A stretch of 64,000 nt of DNA from Leifsonia sp. AK011 (GCF_013410945.1 NZ_JACCCH010000001.1:1550001-1614000), one strand, 5' to 3'. Counted from the first letter of the stretch, positions 9,301-18,372 are shown. Notes: generated from the letters alone by a model not told the origin. Made by a program: numbers and translations.

Positions 9301-12236
9301 TCACGGTGCGCCCGGGCTTCACGGTGTCGGTCCAGGTGCTCGCGAACGACTCCGATCCCGACGGCAGCCCCCTCACGATCGTGTCGGCGCAACCGAACGA
9401 TGACGAGACCACGGCCGAGGTGGTCGGTGATGTGGTCCAGGTCACCCCGCCACGAACGCCGGGAACCTACGGCGTCATCTACGGCATCGAGAACGAGTCC
9501 GGCGGGTCGAGCCAGAACTTCATCCGGGTACGCGTGAGCGAGGATGCGCCCCTGGCCTATCCGATCGCGTCGGACTCGGTGCTGACACTGTCCGACGTGC
9601 TCGACCGGGACACGGTCGTCGTCGATGTGCTCGCCAACGTCTTCTTCGCCGACGGCGACCCGCGATCGCTCGGACTCTCGATCTACCGGGGCTTCTCCGA
9701 GACGGCGACGGTGACCTCGAACAAGCGCATCGAAGTGACCGTGACCGAGCGTAGCCAGATCATTCCCTTCCGCGTGACCCACCCCGAGGACGACTCGGTG
9801 TTCAGCTACGCCTTCATTCGCGTTCCGGGCTTCGAGGATGCCCTCCCGCAGGTCGATCGCCGCGCGCCAGCACTGCGGGTCACCAGCGAGGACTCGCTCC
9901 GGATCGACATCAACGACTACGTCATCGCGGTCGGGGGCAAGCAGGTTCGGCTCACGGACTCGAGCACGGTCGAGGCCACCCACGCGAACGGGGAGAGCCT
10001 CGTCGTGGATGCCGACACCCTCGTCTTCACGTCGGCCGAGAAGTACTTCGGTCCGGCCTCCATCTCCTTCGAGGTCACCGACGGCGTCTCCGCGGACGAC
10101 CCGGATGGGCACACGGCGACCATCGTGCTGCCGATCACCGTGCTGCCGCGGGAGAACCAGCCACCCGTCTTCAGCGGCGCGTCACTCGAGTTCGAGCCCG
10201 GCCAGGAGCGCGTCATCGACCTGCTGAGGCTCACCAATTATCCCTATCCGGACGACCTCGACGAGCTCGTCTACACGGCGCTCCCTCCCCAGCCCACCGG
10301 CTTCTCCTACGCGCTCAACGGGAGCCAGCTCACGGTGCGCGCCAATGCGACCGCGGTCAAGGGCTCAACGTCGTCGCTCACGCTCGGGGTACGGGATGCG
10401 ACTGCCGAGGGCAAGTCGGGGCGTATAGAGCTCAGGGTCGTGGCATCCACGAGGCCCCTCGTGCGCCCGGCTCCCGACTCCGCGGTCGTTCGTCGCGGCG
10501 AGTCGACAACGATCGACGTGCTCACCAACGACCAGGCCGCCAACCCGTTCCCCGGCGTGCCCCTGCGCGTCGTCCAGATCCGCGGGCTCGACGGGGCCGG
10601 CCTCCCACCCGGCGTGCAGGCGAAGCCCAGCGCCGACAACCCCCGCCTCGTCGTCACTGTGGCGGGCACGGCATCCCCGGGCGACGTGAGCTTCCAGTAC
10701 CAGGTCGCCGACGCCACCAACGACCCGTCGCGATACACCTGGGGCTCGATCACCGTCTCCGTGCAGGATCGCCCGGACCCGGTGAGCAACCTCGCGCCAA
10801 CGGGCTTCGGCGATCGCCAGATCACGATGCGCTGGAACGCCGGACAGTTCAACAACTCGCCCATCACGGGCTATCGCGTGACCACGACGACACCGGCCGG
10901 GGCGGCCGTCGCCACGATCACCTGCCCGGGAACCACGTGCGCGATCCCCACGCCGGGCAACGGACCGGCCAGTGCCGTGCGTGTGAGCGTGTCCGCGATC
11001 AACTCGATCGGCGATTCGACCCCCGTCACGTTCCCCGACGCGATCTGGTCGGATGTCATCCCCGCTGCACCGAACGGACTGAATGCTGCACCGCTCGACC
11101 GTGGCCTCCGCATCTCTTGGGCACGGGTCCCCAACCCGCCAGGCGGCTCCGCCGTCACCGGGTACCTGGTCACCGCTGGAGCGGTGTCGACCACGGCCTC
11201 CTGCTCGTCGGCGACGTGTTCCGTGGACGTGTACGACGGTTCCCTCAGCAACGGCGTCGCGGTGAACGTGAGCGTCAGCGCGAGGAACGAGGCGTACGGT
11301 GCCCTCGCGCCCTGGAACACGGCGACGGGTCAGGGGACTCCCGCGGGAGCGCCGGCCGTCACCGGAACGCCATTGGCGTCCACGGTGAGTGACAGCGAGA
11401 TCTCGCTGTCGTGGTCCGGGGTCTTCGCCGACAACGGCCGCCCCATCACGAGCTATCAGGCTGCCGCCTACACGGGTGCCGTGCCGACCTGCTCCCCGAA
11501 TGGCACCGTCGAGGCCAATGGGGCGACCGTCCAGTCCAACGGCACGAGCACGTCGACGTCGTTTACGGGGCTCTCGGCCAACGTGGCCTATTCGTTCGTG
11601 GTGTTCGCGCTCAACAGCCAGGGATGCTCGACCAGCCCGTCTGTCGCGGCCCTCACCAAACCCGGCATCATCACGAGCATCACGTGGGACCAGCCGGCAC
11701 TCAACGGCCAGGTGTACGACTTCGTGTTCACGGGCGGCGAGATGGGCAGCACGCCGATCACGAACGAGTTCCGCATCTACTACCGACTGAACGGCGGCAC
11801 CCAGCAGGGCCCCATCTCGATCGGTTCCTTCATCCAGGCCGAGCCTCTCCAGTACGGGACCGTGGTCACGATGACAGCGATCGCCTGTCGCGTGTACTCC
11901 GGCCAGGAGCTGTGCCAGGACACACCGTCGGCAGGATTCGAGCTCGGGGTTCCCGTCGATCCGCGGGCCTCGGGCATCCTCTACACGCAGGATGACCCCA
12001 CAGACCCCGCGGTCTCCGGCACGTTCACCTTCACTCCGCCGAGCGGAAGCTACGAAGACGTGCAGGTCGCCTGTGGCCTCACGCCCGGCGCCGGTACGTT
12101 TACGAGTGTTTCGAGTTCGGGTCCGACCTGTCACGTGGATGCCGCGGAGACCGACACCCCGTACCTGACCATCCGCGTCCTCGCCAACGGCGGCCAGGAG
12201 TACGACGTGAGCTACAACGGATTCGACTATGACTGA
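6357..12236 (+). CDS. giant membrane-anchored protein with Ig-like (cadherin-like) and fibronectin type III repeats
   Basis: A 1,959-residue protein, the largest in the window. A short positive N-terminus and one hydrophobic helix (about 11-34) anchor it with the rest outside. Residues about 40-380 are beta-rich and read like a propeller or beta-sandwich (LDLGDGSVWVPNNQQQAIG, then repeated short strands). An acidic linker (about 372-390) leads to many tandem Ig-like units marked by VLPVLLNDYDPNGD, IRVLANDEHPDG, VQVLANDSDPDG and DVLTNDQ, running to about residue 1470. Three FN3 domains follow (NSPITGYRVT, GSAVTGYLVT, GRPITSYQAA). No LPxTG sorting signal or enzymatic motif is seen. The start is the ATG at 6357, 10 bp after the kinase stop. 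A structural or adhesive surface role linked to the kinase and MoxR genes is inference. Confidence 0.85.
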   Translation: MIRQWLATRRSLVASVASGAIIAALVASVAIVSTGYTAQRLDLGDGSVWVPNNQQQAIGRANTEVLELNTVVPTSGSDLEVLQSGDTVLLVDLTEARVEVVDPATSEVTETVALPPDGPEVYLAGGRVIIFERGTGRTWIMALDALPAFDSQAPSSLDLGTDALVSVDPSGLLFGWAPAAGMLYRVNTSVSDAVVSTAALDLGTDTTGLQLSSVGGNWILWDAVERAVTTERGGTVVLAELVPSGAGSLVQDAAVTGDHALISHSAGLVGVPLDGSDAVELASGTSGLSAAPLVLEGCEFAAWTSGQSWRRCGTERDGSLTTLASMPSTASLDFVANGTRAVLNDGRSGSTWAVQREGQLINNWDDLIVPDDEEPEEQQNDDDVPTEIEKAQEPPVAIDDAFGARPGRASVLPVLLNDYDPNGDVLVISELTPIEESIGRIDLINEQQQVQITLAPGASGTITFGYTITDGRGGSAAATVTVSVRTPDQNGAPEQVRRTTATVQTSGRVTTDVLGDWVDPDGDPFYLTDATVPAPDTVAYKPGGAVVFTDSGGGGAEKIVTLVVSDGTAQSSGALLVSVRPVGEVPLLPEPFVVHAYAGQEETVSPLEHVRGGSGTIRLNSVPARSGFTVTPSFEAGTFRFVSTEIRSHYVEYVVTDGTQTATGVVRIDVSAPPDANTKPITIPKTVFVQSLRNERVDVAGTDVDPAGGVLLVTGVMNVPEGSGVRAEVLEQRLVRVSLEKPLDSGPVSFNYRVSNGLAEAEGVITVIEIPAPARVQPPIAEDDAVTVRVGDAIDIRVLANDEHPDGLALTLQPKLAQDVPDDAGLLFASGDILRYLAPQSPGNFTASYEVTGPDGQAATALVRIAVREKDAATNNPPVPTTITARVLAGESVRIRVPLSEIDPDGDSVQLLGQSSSPQKGSVVETDSDTITYEAGDYSAGTDTFTYTVIDALGARATGTIRVGISPRLDGARNPVAVVDEVTVRPGFTVSVQVLANDSDPDGSPLTIVSAQPNDDETTAEVVGDVVQVTPPRTPGTYGVIYGIENESGGSSQNFIRVRVSEDAPLAYPIASDSVLTLSDVLDRDTVVVDVLANVFFADGDPRSLGLSIYRGFSETATVTSNKRIEVTVTERSQIIPFRVTHPEDDSVFSYAFIRVPGFEDALPQVDRRAPALRVTSEDSLRIDINDYVIAVGGKQVRLTDSSTVEATHANGESLVVDADTLVFTSAEKYFGPASISFEVTDGVSADDPDGHTATIVLPITVLPRENQPPVFSGASLEFEPGQERVIDLLRLTNYPYPDDLDELVYTALPPQPTGFSYALNGSQLTVRANATAVKGSTSSLTLGVRDATAEGKSGRIELRVVASTRPLVRPAPDSAVVRRGESTTIDVLTNDQAANPFPGVPLRVVQIRGLDGAGLPPGVQAKPSADNPRLVVTVAGTASPGDVSFQYQVADATNDPSRYTWGSITVSVQDRPDPVSNLAPTGFGDRQITMRWNAGQFNNSPITGYRVTTTTPAGAAVATITCPGTTCAIPTPGNGPASAVRVSVSAINSIGDSTPVTFPDAIWSDVIPAAPNGLNAAPLDRGLRISWARVPNPPGGSAVTGYLVTAGAVSTTASCSSATCSVDVYDGSLSNGVAVNVSVSARNEAYGALAPWNTATGQGTPAGAPAVTGTPLASTVSDSEISLSWSGVFADNGRPITSYQAAAYTGAVPTCSPNGTVEANGATVQSNGTSTSTSFTGLSANVAYSFVVFALNSQGCSTSPSVAALTKPGIITSITWDQPALNGQVYDFVFTGGEMGSTPITNEFRIYYRLNGGTQQGPISIGSFIQAEPLQYGTVVTMTAIACRVYSGQELCQDTPSAGFELGVPVDPRASGILYTQDDPTDPAVSGTFTFTPPSGSYEDVQVACGLTPGAGTFTSVSSSGPTCHVDAAETDTPYLTIRVLANGGQEYDVSYNGFDYD

Positions 12237-12263
12237 GCAGCCATCAACCACCAAGGGAACACC

Positions 12264-13238
12264 ATGACCATGACCCCGGAGCAGGCCACCTGGTTCTCCG
12301 ACATCTTCGGACGCCTCGTGGCCAACGTCGACCAGGTGCTCCTGGGCAAGACGTTTGTCATACGCCTCGGCTTCACCGCCCTGCTGAGCGAGGGACACCT
12401 GCTGCTCGAGGACTTCCCCGGAACGGGCAAGACCTCGTTCGCACGGGCGATGGCCCAGTCGGTCGCGGGGACCTCGAGCCGGATCCAGTTCACTCCCGAC
12501 CTGCTGCCCGGCGACATCACGGGTGTGAGCATCTACGACCAGGGTCGCGGCGAGTTCGAGTACCACCAGGGTCCGGTCTTCGCGAACATCGTGCTCGCGG
12601 ACGAGATCAACCGCGCGAGCCCCAAGACCCAGTCAGCGCTCCTCGAGGTCATGGAGGAGCAGCACGTCACGGTCGACGGTGTCACTCATCCGGTCAGCGC
12701 CCCCTTCATGGTGATCGCCACGCAGAACCCGATCGAGCAGGCCGGCACCTACCGCCTGCCCGAGGCCCAGCTCGACCGCTTCCTCATGAAGGCCTCCATC
12801 GGGTACCCGGATCACGCCTCGACCATGCGCATCCTCGAGGGCTCCCAGGTGCGGTCGCACGAGCACGTGCTCCCGCCCATCGTCACCGCCGAGGTCGTCG
12901 TCGAGATGGCACAGCTCGCCAGGACGGTGCACGTCGACCCCACGATCAACGACTACGTCGGTCGCCTCGTGGAGGCCACCCGCAGCACCACCGAGGTGCG
13001 GCTCGGCGCGAGCGTCCGCGGAGCGCTTGCCCTCCTGCGCGCGTCGAAGACCCTGGCGGCCGCCAGCGGACGCCACTACGTGATCCCGGACGACGTGAAG
13101 GCGCTCGCCGAGCCGGTGCTCGCTCACCGTCTCGTGATCGACCCCGAGGCCGAGTTCGACGGCGTGACCTCCTCGAGCGTCATGGCCCAGATCCTCATCG
13201 AGACCCCTCCGCCGAGCGACAGGCAAGCGGCACAGTAA
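12264..13238 (+). CDS. MoxR-family AAA+ ATPase
   Basis: A 324-residue AAA+ ATPase of the MoxR group, chaperone-like proteins that remodel or load metal/VWA-type or envelope proteins. Walker A is DFPGTGKTSFA and Walker B is IVLADEINRASPK. Sensor 1 is in VIATQNPIEQ, followed by the LPEAQLDRFL arginine-finger region, and the C-terminal lid is near LGASVRGALALLRA. Length is typical. It begins at ATG 12264 with AAGGGA 5 nt upstream, 27 bp after the giant protein. Its TAA overlaps the next ATG by one base (TAATG). MoxR, DUF58 and TgpA genes are a recurrent trio in bacteria, and here it is embedded in a kinase/FHA cluster. Confidence 0.95.
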   Translation: MTMTPEQATWFSDIFGRLVANVDQVLLGKTFVIRLGFTALLSEGHLLLEDFPGTGKTSFARAMAQSVAGTSSRIQFTPDLLPGDITGVSIYDQGRGEFEYHQGPVFANIVLADEINRASPKTQSALLEVMEEQHVTVDGVTHPVSAPFMVIATQNPIEQAGTYRLPEAQLDRFLMKASIGYPDHASTMRILEGSQVRSHEHVLPPIVTAEVVVEMAQLARTVHVDPTINDYVGRLVEATRSTTEVRLGASVRGALALLRASKTLAAASGRHYVIPDDVKALAEPVLAHRLVIDPEAEFDGVTSSSVMAQILIETPPPSDRQAAQ

Positions 13239-14671
13239 TGGCGCGCACGGGCGGCTCTCCGGCGTCGTCGAGGACCCAGTCATCCTCGACGCGCCAGTCG
13301 ACCCGTACCCACGATTCGCAGTCACGATTCGACAGCCAGTTCACGACCGGGAGTCGCGGCCTGACCAACGCCCGCACGAGGATCGTGGGCGACCGCACGG
13401 GTTTCCTCGCCGATGTCGTGATCGCCGCAGTCCGCGTGACCGCCGGGCTTCGCAGCATCCTCGCGCGCGTGCTCGGACGTGTCGCTGCCGTCGTGACCCC
13501 GCTCGGATGGTTCATCATCGTCGCGATCCCGCTCACCTTGGGTGCGGGCTACGGCTTCGGAATCCTCGAGCTCGTCGTGATCGGATGGGCGCTCCTCGCC
13601 CTCCTCGCGGTCGCGGTGATCTACCTCGTCGGCAGATCGTCGATGAGCGTGGGACTCGACGTCCCGCGCTCCAGGGTTGTCGTCGGGGAACGTGCCATCG
13701 GCCAGATCCTGGTCTCGAACTCGACGCGTCGCAGGGCCTTCGGCATCACGGTCGAGGTGCCCGTCGGCGCGGGTCTCGCCGAACTCGCCCTGCCGGGGCT
13801 GCCCGCCCGTGGCGAGCAGGTCCGCGAGTTCGAGATCCCCAGCACTCGCCGGGGCATCGTTCCCGTTGGTCCGGTCAGGACCGTGCGGGCCGACCCCATC
13901 GGGCTGGTGCGGCGCGAGGTGGTCTGGGCGGATGTCGCGGAGCTCTACGTGCATCCGCGGACCATCGGCATCCCGAGCATGAGTACCGGTCTCATCCGCG
14001 ACCTCGAGGGCAACCCCACCCGCGACCTTGCCACGAACGATGTGTCGTTCCACGCCCTGCGCGAGTACGTCCCGGGCGACGAGCGACGCTACATCCACTG
14101 GAAGTCGAGTGCGCGCACGGGAACACTCATGGTGCGCCAGTTCGAGGAGACGCGGCGCAGCCACCTGGTGATCGCCCTGAGCCTTGCCTCGAGTGACTAC
14201 GGCAGCGAGGACGAGTTCGAGCTCGCGGTGAGTGTCGCCGGTTCGCTCGGAACGCGCGCGATCCGGGATGCCCGTACCCTGACGGTCGTCACGAGCGAGG
14301 TCACCCCGCAGTTCGCCAAGCGCAAGCTCTATGCTGTCCGCAGCCTCTCGACGCTCTCCCGGTCACGACTGCTCGACGATCTCGCCGTCGTGGAGACCTC
14401 CGAATCGGCCCTCGCCATGACGGATGTCGCGCGGGTGACGGGAGAGCAGTCCGCCGGTGTTTCCGTCGCATTCCTGGTGTGTGGCTCCGGCGTGACGGCG
14501 CAGGAGTTGAGAGCAGCCTCGACCAAGTTCCCGATCGGTGTCGAGGTCGTTGCCGTCGTGTGCGATCCCGAGACGCAGCCTGGCCTCCGCCGGGTCGCTG
14601 GCCTGAGCGTGCTCACGATCGGCTTCCTCGAGGATCTCCAGAAGGCGCTCTCGCGGACGGTGTCGGTATGA
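13238..14671 (+). CDS. DUF58-domain membrane protein
   Basis: A 477-residue protein with a Ser/Thr/Arg-rich N-terminal tail, two adjacent transmembrane helices (about residues 88-130) and a following beta region (SMSVGLDVPRSRVVVGERA). The DUF58 signature is REYVPGDERRYIHWKSSART, then LMVRQFEETRRSHLV, which opens a von Willebrand A-like fold. DUF58 proteins usually partner MoxR ATPases, and this gene overlaps MoxR by one base and TgpA by four (ATGA). The precise function of DUF58 proteins is not known. A scaffold role at the membrane is inferred. The tail is unusually long and rich in SSTRQSTR-type residues, which could be phosphorylated. Confidence 0.9.
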   Translation: MARTGGSPASSRTQSSSTRQSTRTHDSQSRFDSQFTTGSRGLTNARTRIVGDRTGFLADVVIAAVRVTAGLRSILARVLGRVAAVVTPLGWFIIVAIPLTLGAGYGFGILELVVIGWALLALLAVAVIYLVGRSSMSVGLDVPRSRVVVGERAIGQILVSNSTRRRAFGITVEVPVGAGLAELALPGLPARGEQVREFEIPSTRRGIVPVGPVRTVRADPIGLVRREVVWADVAELYVHPRTIGIPSMSTGLIRDLEGNPTRDLATNDVSFHALREYVPGDERRYIHWKSSARTGTLMVRQFEETRRSHLVIALSLASSDYGSEDEFELAVSVAGSLGTRAIRDARTLTVVTSEVTPQFAKRKLYAVRSLSTLSRSRLLDDLAVVETSESALAMTDVARVTGEQSAGVSVAFLVCGSGVTAQELRAASTKFPIGVEVVAVVCDPETQPGLRRVAGLSVLTIGFLEDLQKALSRTVSV

Positions 14672-16959
14672 CGCAGCGCACGGTGAAGCGAGCGAGCGGG
14701 GGAGCGGTCCTCGTTAACGTCGTGTTCCTCTGGGCAGCGACGGCGATCGCCGCGACCGCCCTCTGGCCGATCTACGAGGGGCGTGGCATCCTCATCGTCG
14801 TCGCGGTGGCAACCGTCGTGGGCACCGCCATCGCCGTTCTCGGCTCTCGGTTCGCCTGGCCCGCGTGGCTCGTCATGGCGGTCACTGCCGTCGCGTTCCT
14901 CGCTGTCGGCGTGCCGACCGCCGTCCCGAGCAAGGCGAACAACGTCGTGCTCCCGAGCATCGAGGGACTCATCGACCTCGTGTCGGGGGTCGCACTCGGA
15001 TGGAAGCAGTTGCTGACGATCACCCTTCCCGTGGGTGACTACGAGGCTCTGCTCGTTCCCGCACTCGTTCTTGTGCTCGGCACCGTGACGATCGGACTCT
15101 CGATCGCCCTTCGCGCGCGACACCGCGAGCTTGCGGTGCTCGCGCCCGCAGTGCTCTACGTGGTGGCACTCGCCTTCGGTCCGGATCTCCCCACGCGAAG
15201 CATCGTGACCCCGCTGGCCCTGTTCGGGGTCATCCTCCTCTGGCTCGCCTGGTTCCGCTGGTACCGCCGGCGCGAGGCGATCGCCGCCCTCGTCACGACC
15301 TCCGGGGGCACCGCGTCGACGCGCGACGTCGGTTCAGCTGGCGTGCGATCCACCATCGGCGCGCTCGTGATCCTCGCGATCGCCGCGGGTGCCGGCGTGA
15401 CTGCCGCAGTCGCCGTTCCGCCGAGCGAGTCGCGCACCGTGCTCAGGACCACCATCGTGCAGCCCTTCGATCCGCGCGACTATGTGAGTCCGCTCGCCGG
15501 TTTCCGCGGCTATTGGCAGGAGGGCACCGTCGACTCCGTGCTCTTCCGGGTCGACGGTCTCGACGGCCGGCTGCTGCGTCTCGCCACGCTCGACACCTAC
15601 GACGGCGTGGTCTACTCGGTCGGCAGTGACCGGGTCACGAGCGAATCCGGATCCTTCGTGCGGGTTCCTTCGACGTTCGACCAGTCCACCGTGACGGGTG
15701 ACCAGGTGAGCATCGACGTTGAGGTCGCCGACTACTCGGGTGTGTGGGTGCCCACCGTCGGCAAGTTCGAGTCGATCGACTTCTCCGGGGCGGATGCCGC
15801 GAGCCGTCGTGACGCATTCTTCTACAACGACACCTCGGGCGCCGCCGCAGTCGTCGGGGGCATCACGCAGGGTGACCGGTACGCCCTCACCGCCGTGGCC
15901 CCGCAGCAGCCAGCGGAGTCCGAGCTCAGTGACCTCGACCCGGGCTCCGCGACGGTCCCGGGTGCCCCTGCTCCACCCGAGGAGGTCACGGAGGCGCTGG
16001 AGCGCTACACCGAGGGGGTCGACGGTGCCGGGCCCCAACTGGTGGCCATGCTCGACGGGCTCGCGTCCGAGGGCTACATCAGCCACGGTACGGGGGAGGA
16101 CGAGCCGCCCAGCAGGTCCGGACACGCGACCGACCGGATCGTCGAGCTCTTCACCGCCCCGCGCATGATCGGGGACGCCGAGCAGTATTCGGTGGCCGCC
16201 GCGATCATGGCGCGCCAGATCGGCTTCCCGTCTCGTGTCGTCATGGGCTTCGTCCCCGACGGCGGTGTGGTGCGGGGCGGAGACGTCGTCGCGTGGCTCG
16301 AGGTCAACACGGCCCAGTACGGATGGGTGGCCATCGACGCGACACCCCCATTCCGCGACATCCCCGAGGAGCTTCCGGAGGAGAACGCCCAGGTGGCACG
16401 ACCGCCCACCATCGTGCCGCCGCCGGTGGTCGAGACGGAGCCGACCGACAGGCTCGCGACGCCCGACAGCGAACGGGAACTGCCGCCCGATCTCGACCCG
16501 GTGCTGGAGATCGTTCTCGCCGTGCTGCGGGTTGTCGGCTGGGTGCTTCTGGCACTCGGCATCCTCGTGTCGCCCTTCCTGCTCGTGATCGCGGCGAAGG
16601 TGCGCAGGCGCAGCCTGCGGCGACGCACGGGCACGCCGGTGGATCGGATCACCGGCGGATGGCGGGAGTTCGAGGACGCCGTCATCGACCACGGCCTGGG
16701 AACCGGCGCCGCAGCGACACGCAGCGAGATCGCCGCGGTGACCGGCGCGGTTCAGGCCCAGGTACTCGCGGCCGTGGCTGACCGGGCGGTCTTTTCGCCG
16801 GACGAAGCGCCTGTGACCGATGCCGAGACGGTGTGGCGGGCGGTCGACGACCTGCGTGCCTCACTCGACGATGGACTCACGCGGTGGGAGAGGGTGAAGG
16901 CGCGCATCTCGCTGCGCTCGCTCGGTGGCTATAGTGTCTCAAAGTTGTTCACCCGATAG
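14668..16959 (+). CDS. TgpA-like membrane protein with degenerate transglutaminase domain
   Basis: A 763-residue protein with an N-terminal block of about six or seven membrane helices (DUF3488/TgpA type), an extracytoplasmic transglutaminase-like domain (about 440-565), one more helix (about 610-640) and a cytoplasmic tail. The transglutaminase core aligns by eye to the family, but the nucleophilic Cys position in GDAEQYSVAAAIMARQ is Ala504 and the His of the usual HAW motif is Val541 (DVVAWLEV). Asp557 (WVAIDATP) remains. Catalysis by the usual triad is therefore not expected, so it is probably a structural or binding version. The ATG at 14668 overlaps the DUF58 stop by 4 bp. A longer upstream frame exists but runs inside DUF58. 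Confidence 0.88.
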   Translation: MTQRTVKRASGGAVLVNVVFLWAATAIAATALWPIYEGRGILIVVAVATVVGTAIAVLGSRFAWPAWLVMAVTAVAFLAVGVPTAVPSKANNVVLPSIEGLIDLVSGVALGWKQLLTITLPVGDYEALLVPALVLVLGTVTIGLSIALRARHRELAVLAPAVLYVVALAFGPDLPTRSIVTPLALFGVILLWLAWFRWYRRREAIAALVTTSGGTASTRDVGSAGVRSTIGALVILAIAAGAGVTAAVAVPPSESRTVLRTTIVQPFDPRDYVSPLAGFRGYWQEGTVDSVLFRVDGLDGRLLRLATLDTYDGVVYSVGSDRVTSESGSFVRVPSTFDQSTVTGDQVSIDVEVADYSGVWVPTVGKFESIDFSGADAASRRDAFFYNDTSGAAAVVGGITQGDRYALTAVAPQQPAESELSDLDPGSATVPGAPAPPEEVTEALERYTEGVDGAGPQLVAMLDGLASEGYISHGTGEDEPPSRSGHATDRIVELFTAPRMIGDAEQYSVAAAIMARQIGFPSRVVMGFVPDGGVVRGGDVVAWLEVNTAQYGWVAIDATPPFRDIPEELPEENAQVARPPTIVPPPVVETEPTDRLATPDSERELPPDLDPVLEIVLAVLRVVGWVLLALGILVSPFLLVIAAKVRRRSLRRRTGTPVDRITGGWREFEDAVIDHGLGTGAAATRSEIAAVTGAVQAQVLAAVADRAVFSPDEAPVTDAETVWRAVDDLRASLDDGLTRWERVKARISLRSLGGYSVSKLFTR

Positions 16960-17004
16960 GGCGTCAGCATCCAAGAGGGCTACGTGCCCGAGTGAAGGAC
17001 CATC

Positions 17005-18282
17005 GTGATCTGTTCCCACTGCGGGACCCAGTTACCCTCCGGAGCCATGTTCTGCGGGGAGTGCGGTCGGCCCGTCGCCGCTCGTTCCACTCTCGCTGCT
17101 CCGGCCGACAATGCCGCGAATTCGCAGGACGCCGGGGCCCAGGTCCAGGACCCGCACGACCTCATCATCTCGCCCGTCGATCCCGACGCCGATGCGATCC
17201 TGAGCCCCGCCGTGGAAGAACTGGTCATCCCGGCACCGAGCTCCCACACGATCCCCGACACGTTCATGATGGATGTCGGCAACTACGACGATCTCGCGGC
17301 ATTCGAGGAGTCCCTGCCATCGCCGGAGACCCTCTCCAACCCGTTCTCGGCGCTCGCCGAACAGCATGAGACGCCCGCGGCCGCCCCGCCCCCTGCGCAG
17401 GCCGCGGATCCTGAGCCGGAGGAGTCACTGCAGGGCAGCTGGTGCGCCCAGTGCGGCGCTCTGCTCTCCGACTCCGATATCTTCTGCGGGGAGTGCGGGT
17501 TCGTTCGCACCCCCTCGTCCCGACCGCGCGATACGGCGATCCTGGACCCGTTCCCCTGGGGGAGCGACACTCCGGTCGCCGCCATGCCACCCGCCGTACC
17601 CGAGTCGCACACCGAAGCCGAGTCGCGCGGCGAAGCCGAGCCGGATCCGGAGCCCTTTGCGGATCCTGTTGTCGAGCCCGACGAGCTTCCCGAACGCATC
17701 GCCGAGCCCGACCTTCCCCAGGAAGCCCTCCCCGCGGAGCCGTCCGCACCGCCTTCGACCCCCGAGGTCTTTCCCGAGGCAGTTCGGGAGGCAGCGCCAC
17801 CGCCCCCCGTGGCTCCGCTGCCCCCGATGCCCGGTTCCGGTCCGGTCCCCGCCTTCCCGGGCACACCGAGGCGCCGAGCCCCCGAGCCGCTTGGCGCGTC
17901 CGATGGGCTCGAGGAGGACGTCGAGCAGACGCGCATCGTTGCACCGGGTGCAGGTGGGGACCGATTCATCCTGCAGTTCAGCACGGGCGAGAGCGTCAGT
18001 GTCACGGGTTCGGGCCTGCTCGGGCGCAACCCCCTTGCCGAACCCGGCGAGTACTTCGACGCGCTCGTGACGATCTCCGATCCCGGCAAGTCCGTGTCGA
18101 AGACCCACCTCGAGTTCGGCCAGGATGGCGGTGCCTTCTGGGTGAGCGATCGGCACTCCGGCAACGGCACCGTCGTGCGGGAGCCAGAGCGCCCCGCTCG
18201 CCGCTGCGACCCGGGTAAGCGCTACCGCATCGCACGGGGAACCCGCGTCGAGATCGGCGAGCAGTTCTTCATCGTCAGCTGA
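17005..18282 (+). CDS. double zinc-ribbon protein with C-terminal FHA domain
   Basis: A 425-residue soluble protein starting at GTG 17005. Two zinc ribbons are visible: CSHCGTQLPSGAMFCGECG at residues 3-21 and CAQCGALLSDSDIFCGECG at about 149-167. A long Pro/Glu-rich linker follows. The C-terminal FHA domain covers about 320-425 and has all core residues (LLGRNP, SVSKTHLEF, HSGNGTVV). Just before the FHA domain is VEQTRIVAPG, an acidic threonine motif like those in the first FHA protein and the kinase. It would be a phosphothreonine-binding adaptor joining the kinase to the FtsK/EccC-like ATPase encoded next. The coupling is inferred from gene order, not from any recognised named family. Confidence 0.85.
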   Translation: MICSHCGTQLPSGAMFCGECGRPVAARSTLAAPADNAANSQDAGAQVQDPHDLIISPVDPDADAILSPAVEELVIPAPSSHTIPDTFMMDVGNYDDLAAFEESLPSPETLSNPFSALAEQHETPAAAPPPAQAADPEPEESLQGSWCAQCGALLSDSDIFCGECGFVRTPSSRPRDTAILDPFPWGSDTPVAAMPPAVPESHTEAESRGEAEPDPEPFADPVVEPDELPERIAEPDLPQEALPAEPSAPPSTPEVFPEAVREAAPPPPVAPLPPMPGSGPVPAFPGTPRRRAPEPLGASDGLEEDVEQTRIVAPGAGGDRFILQFSTGESVSVTGSGLLGRNPLAEPGEYFDALVTISDPGKSVSKTHLEFGQDGGAFWVSDRHSGNGTVVREPERPARRCDPGKRYRIARGTRVEIGEQFFIVS

Positions 18283-18372
18283 CCCCTCCGCGATTCCCCG
18301 GGGCACACGCTCCCATCCCCAGTTCGTCGACCGTCGCGGGTGACGCGTCCACGGCTGCCGCACTCTGGAGCG

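Noticed and set aside
10365-12566. A 733-codon minus-strand open frame opposite the giant Ig/FN3 gene
   Set aside because: Arg/Gly/His-rich shadow translation with no motif, antisense to well-supported repeats.
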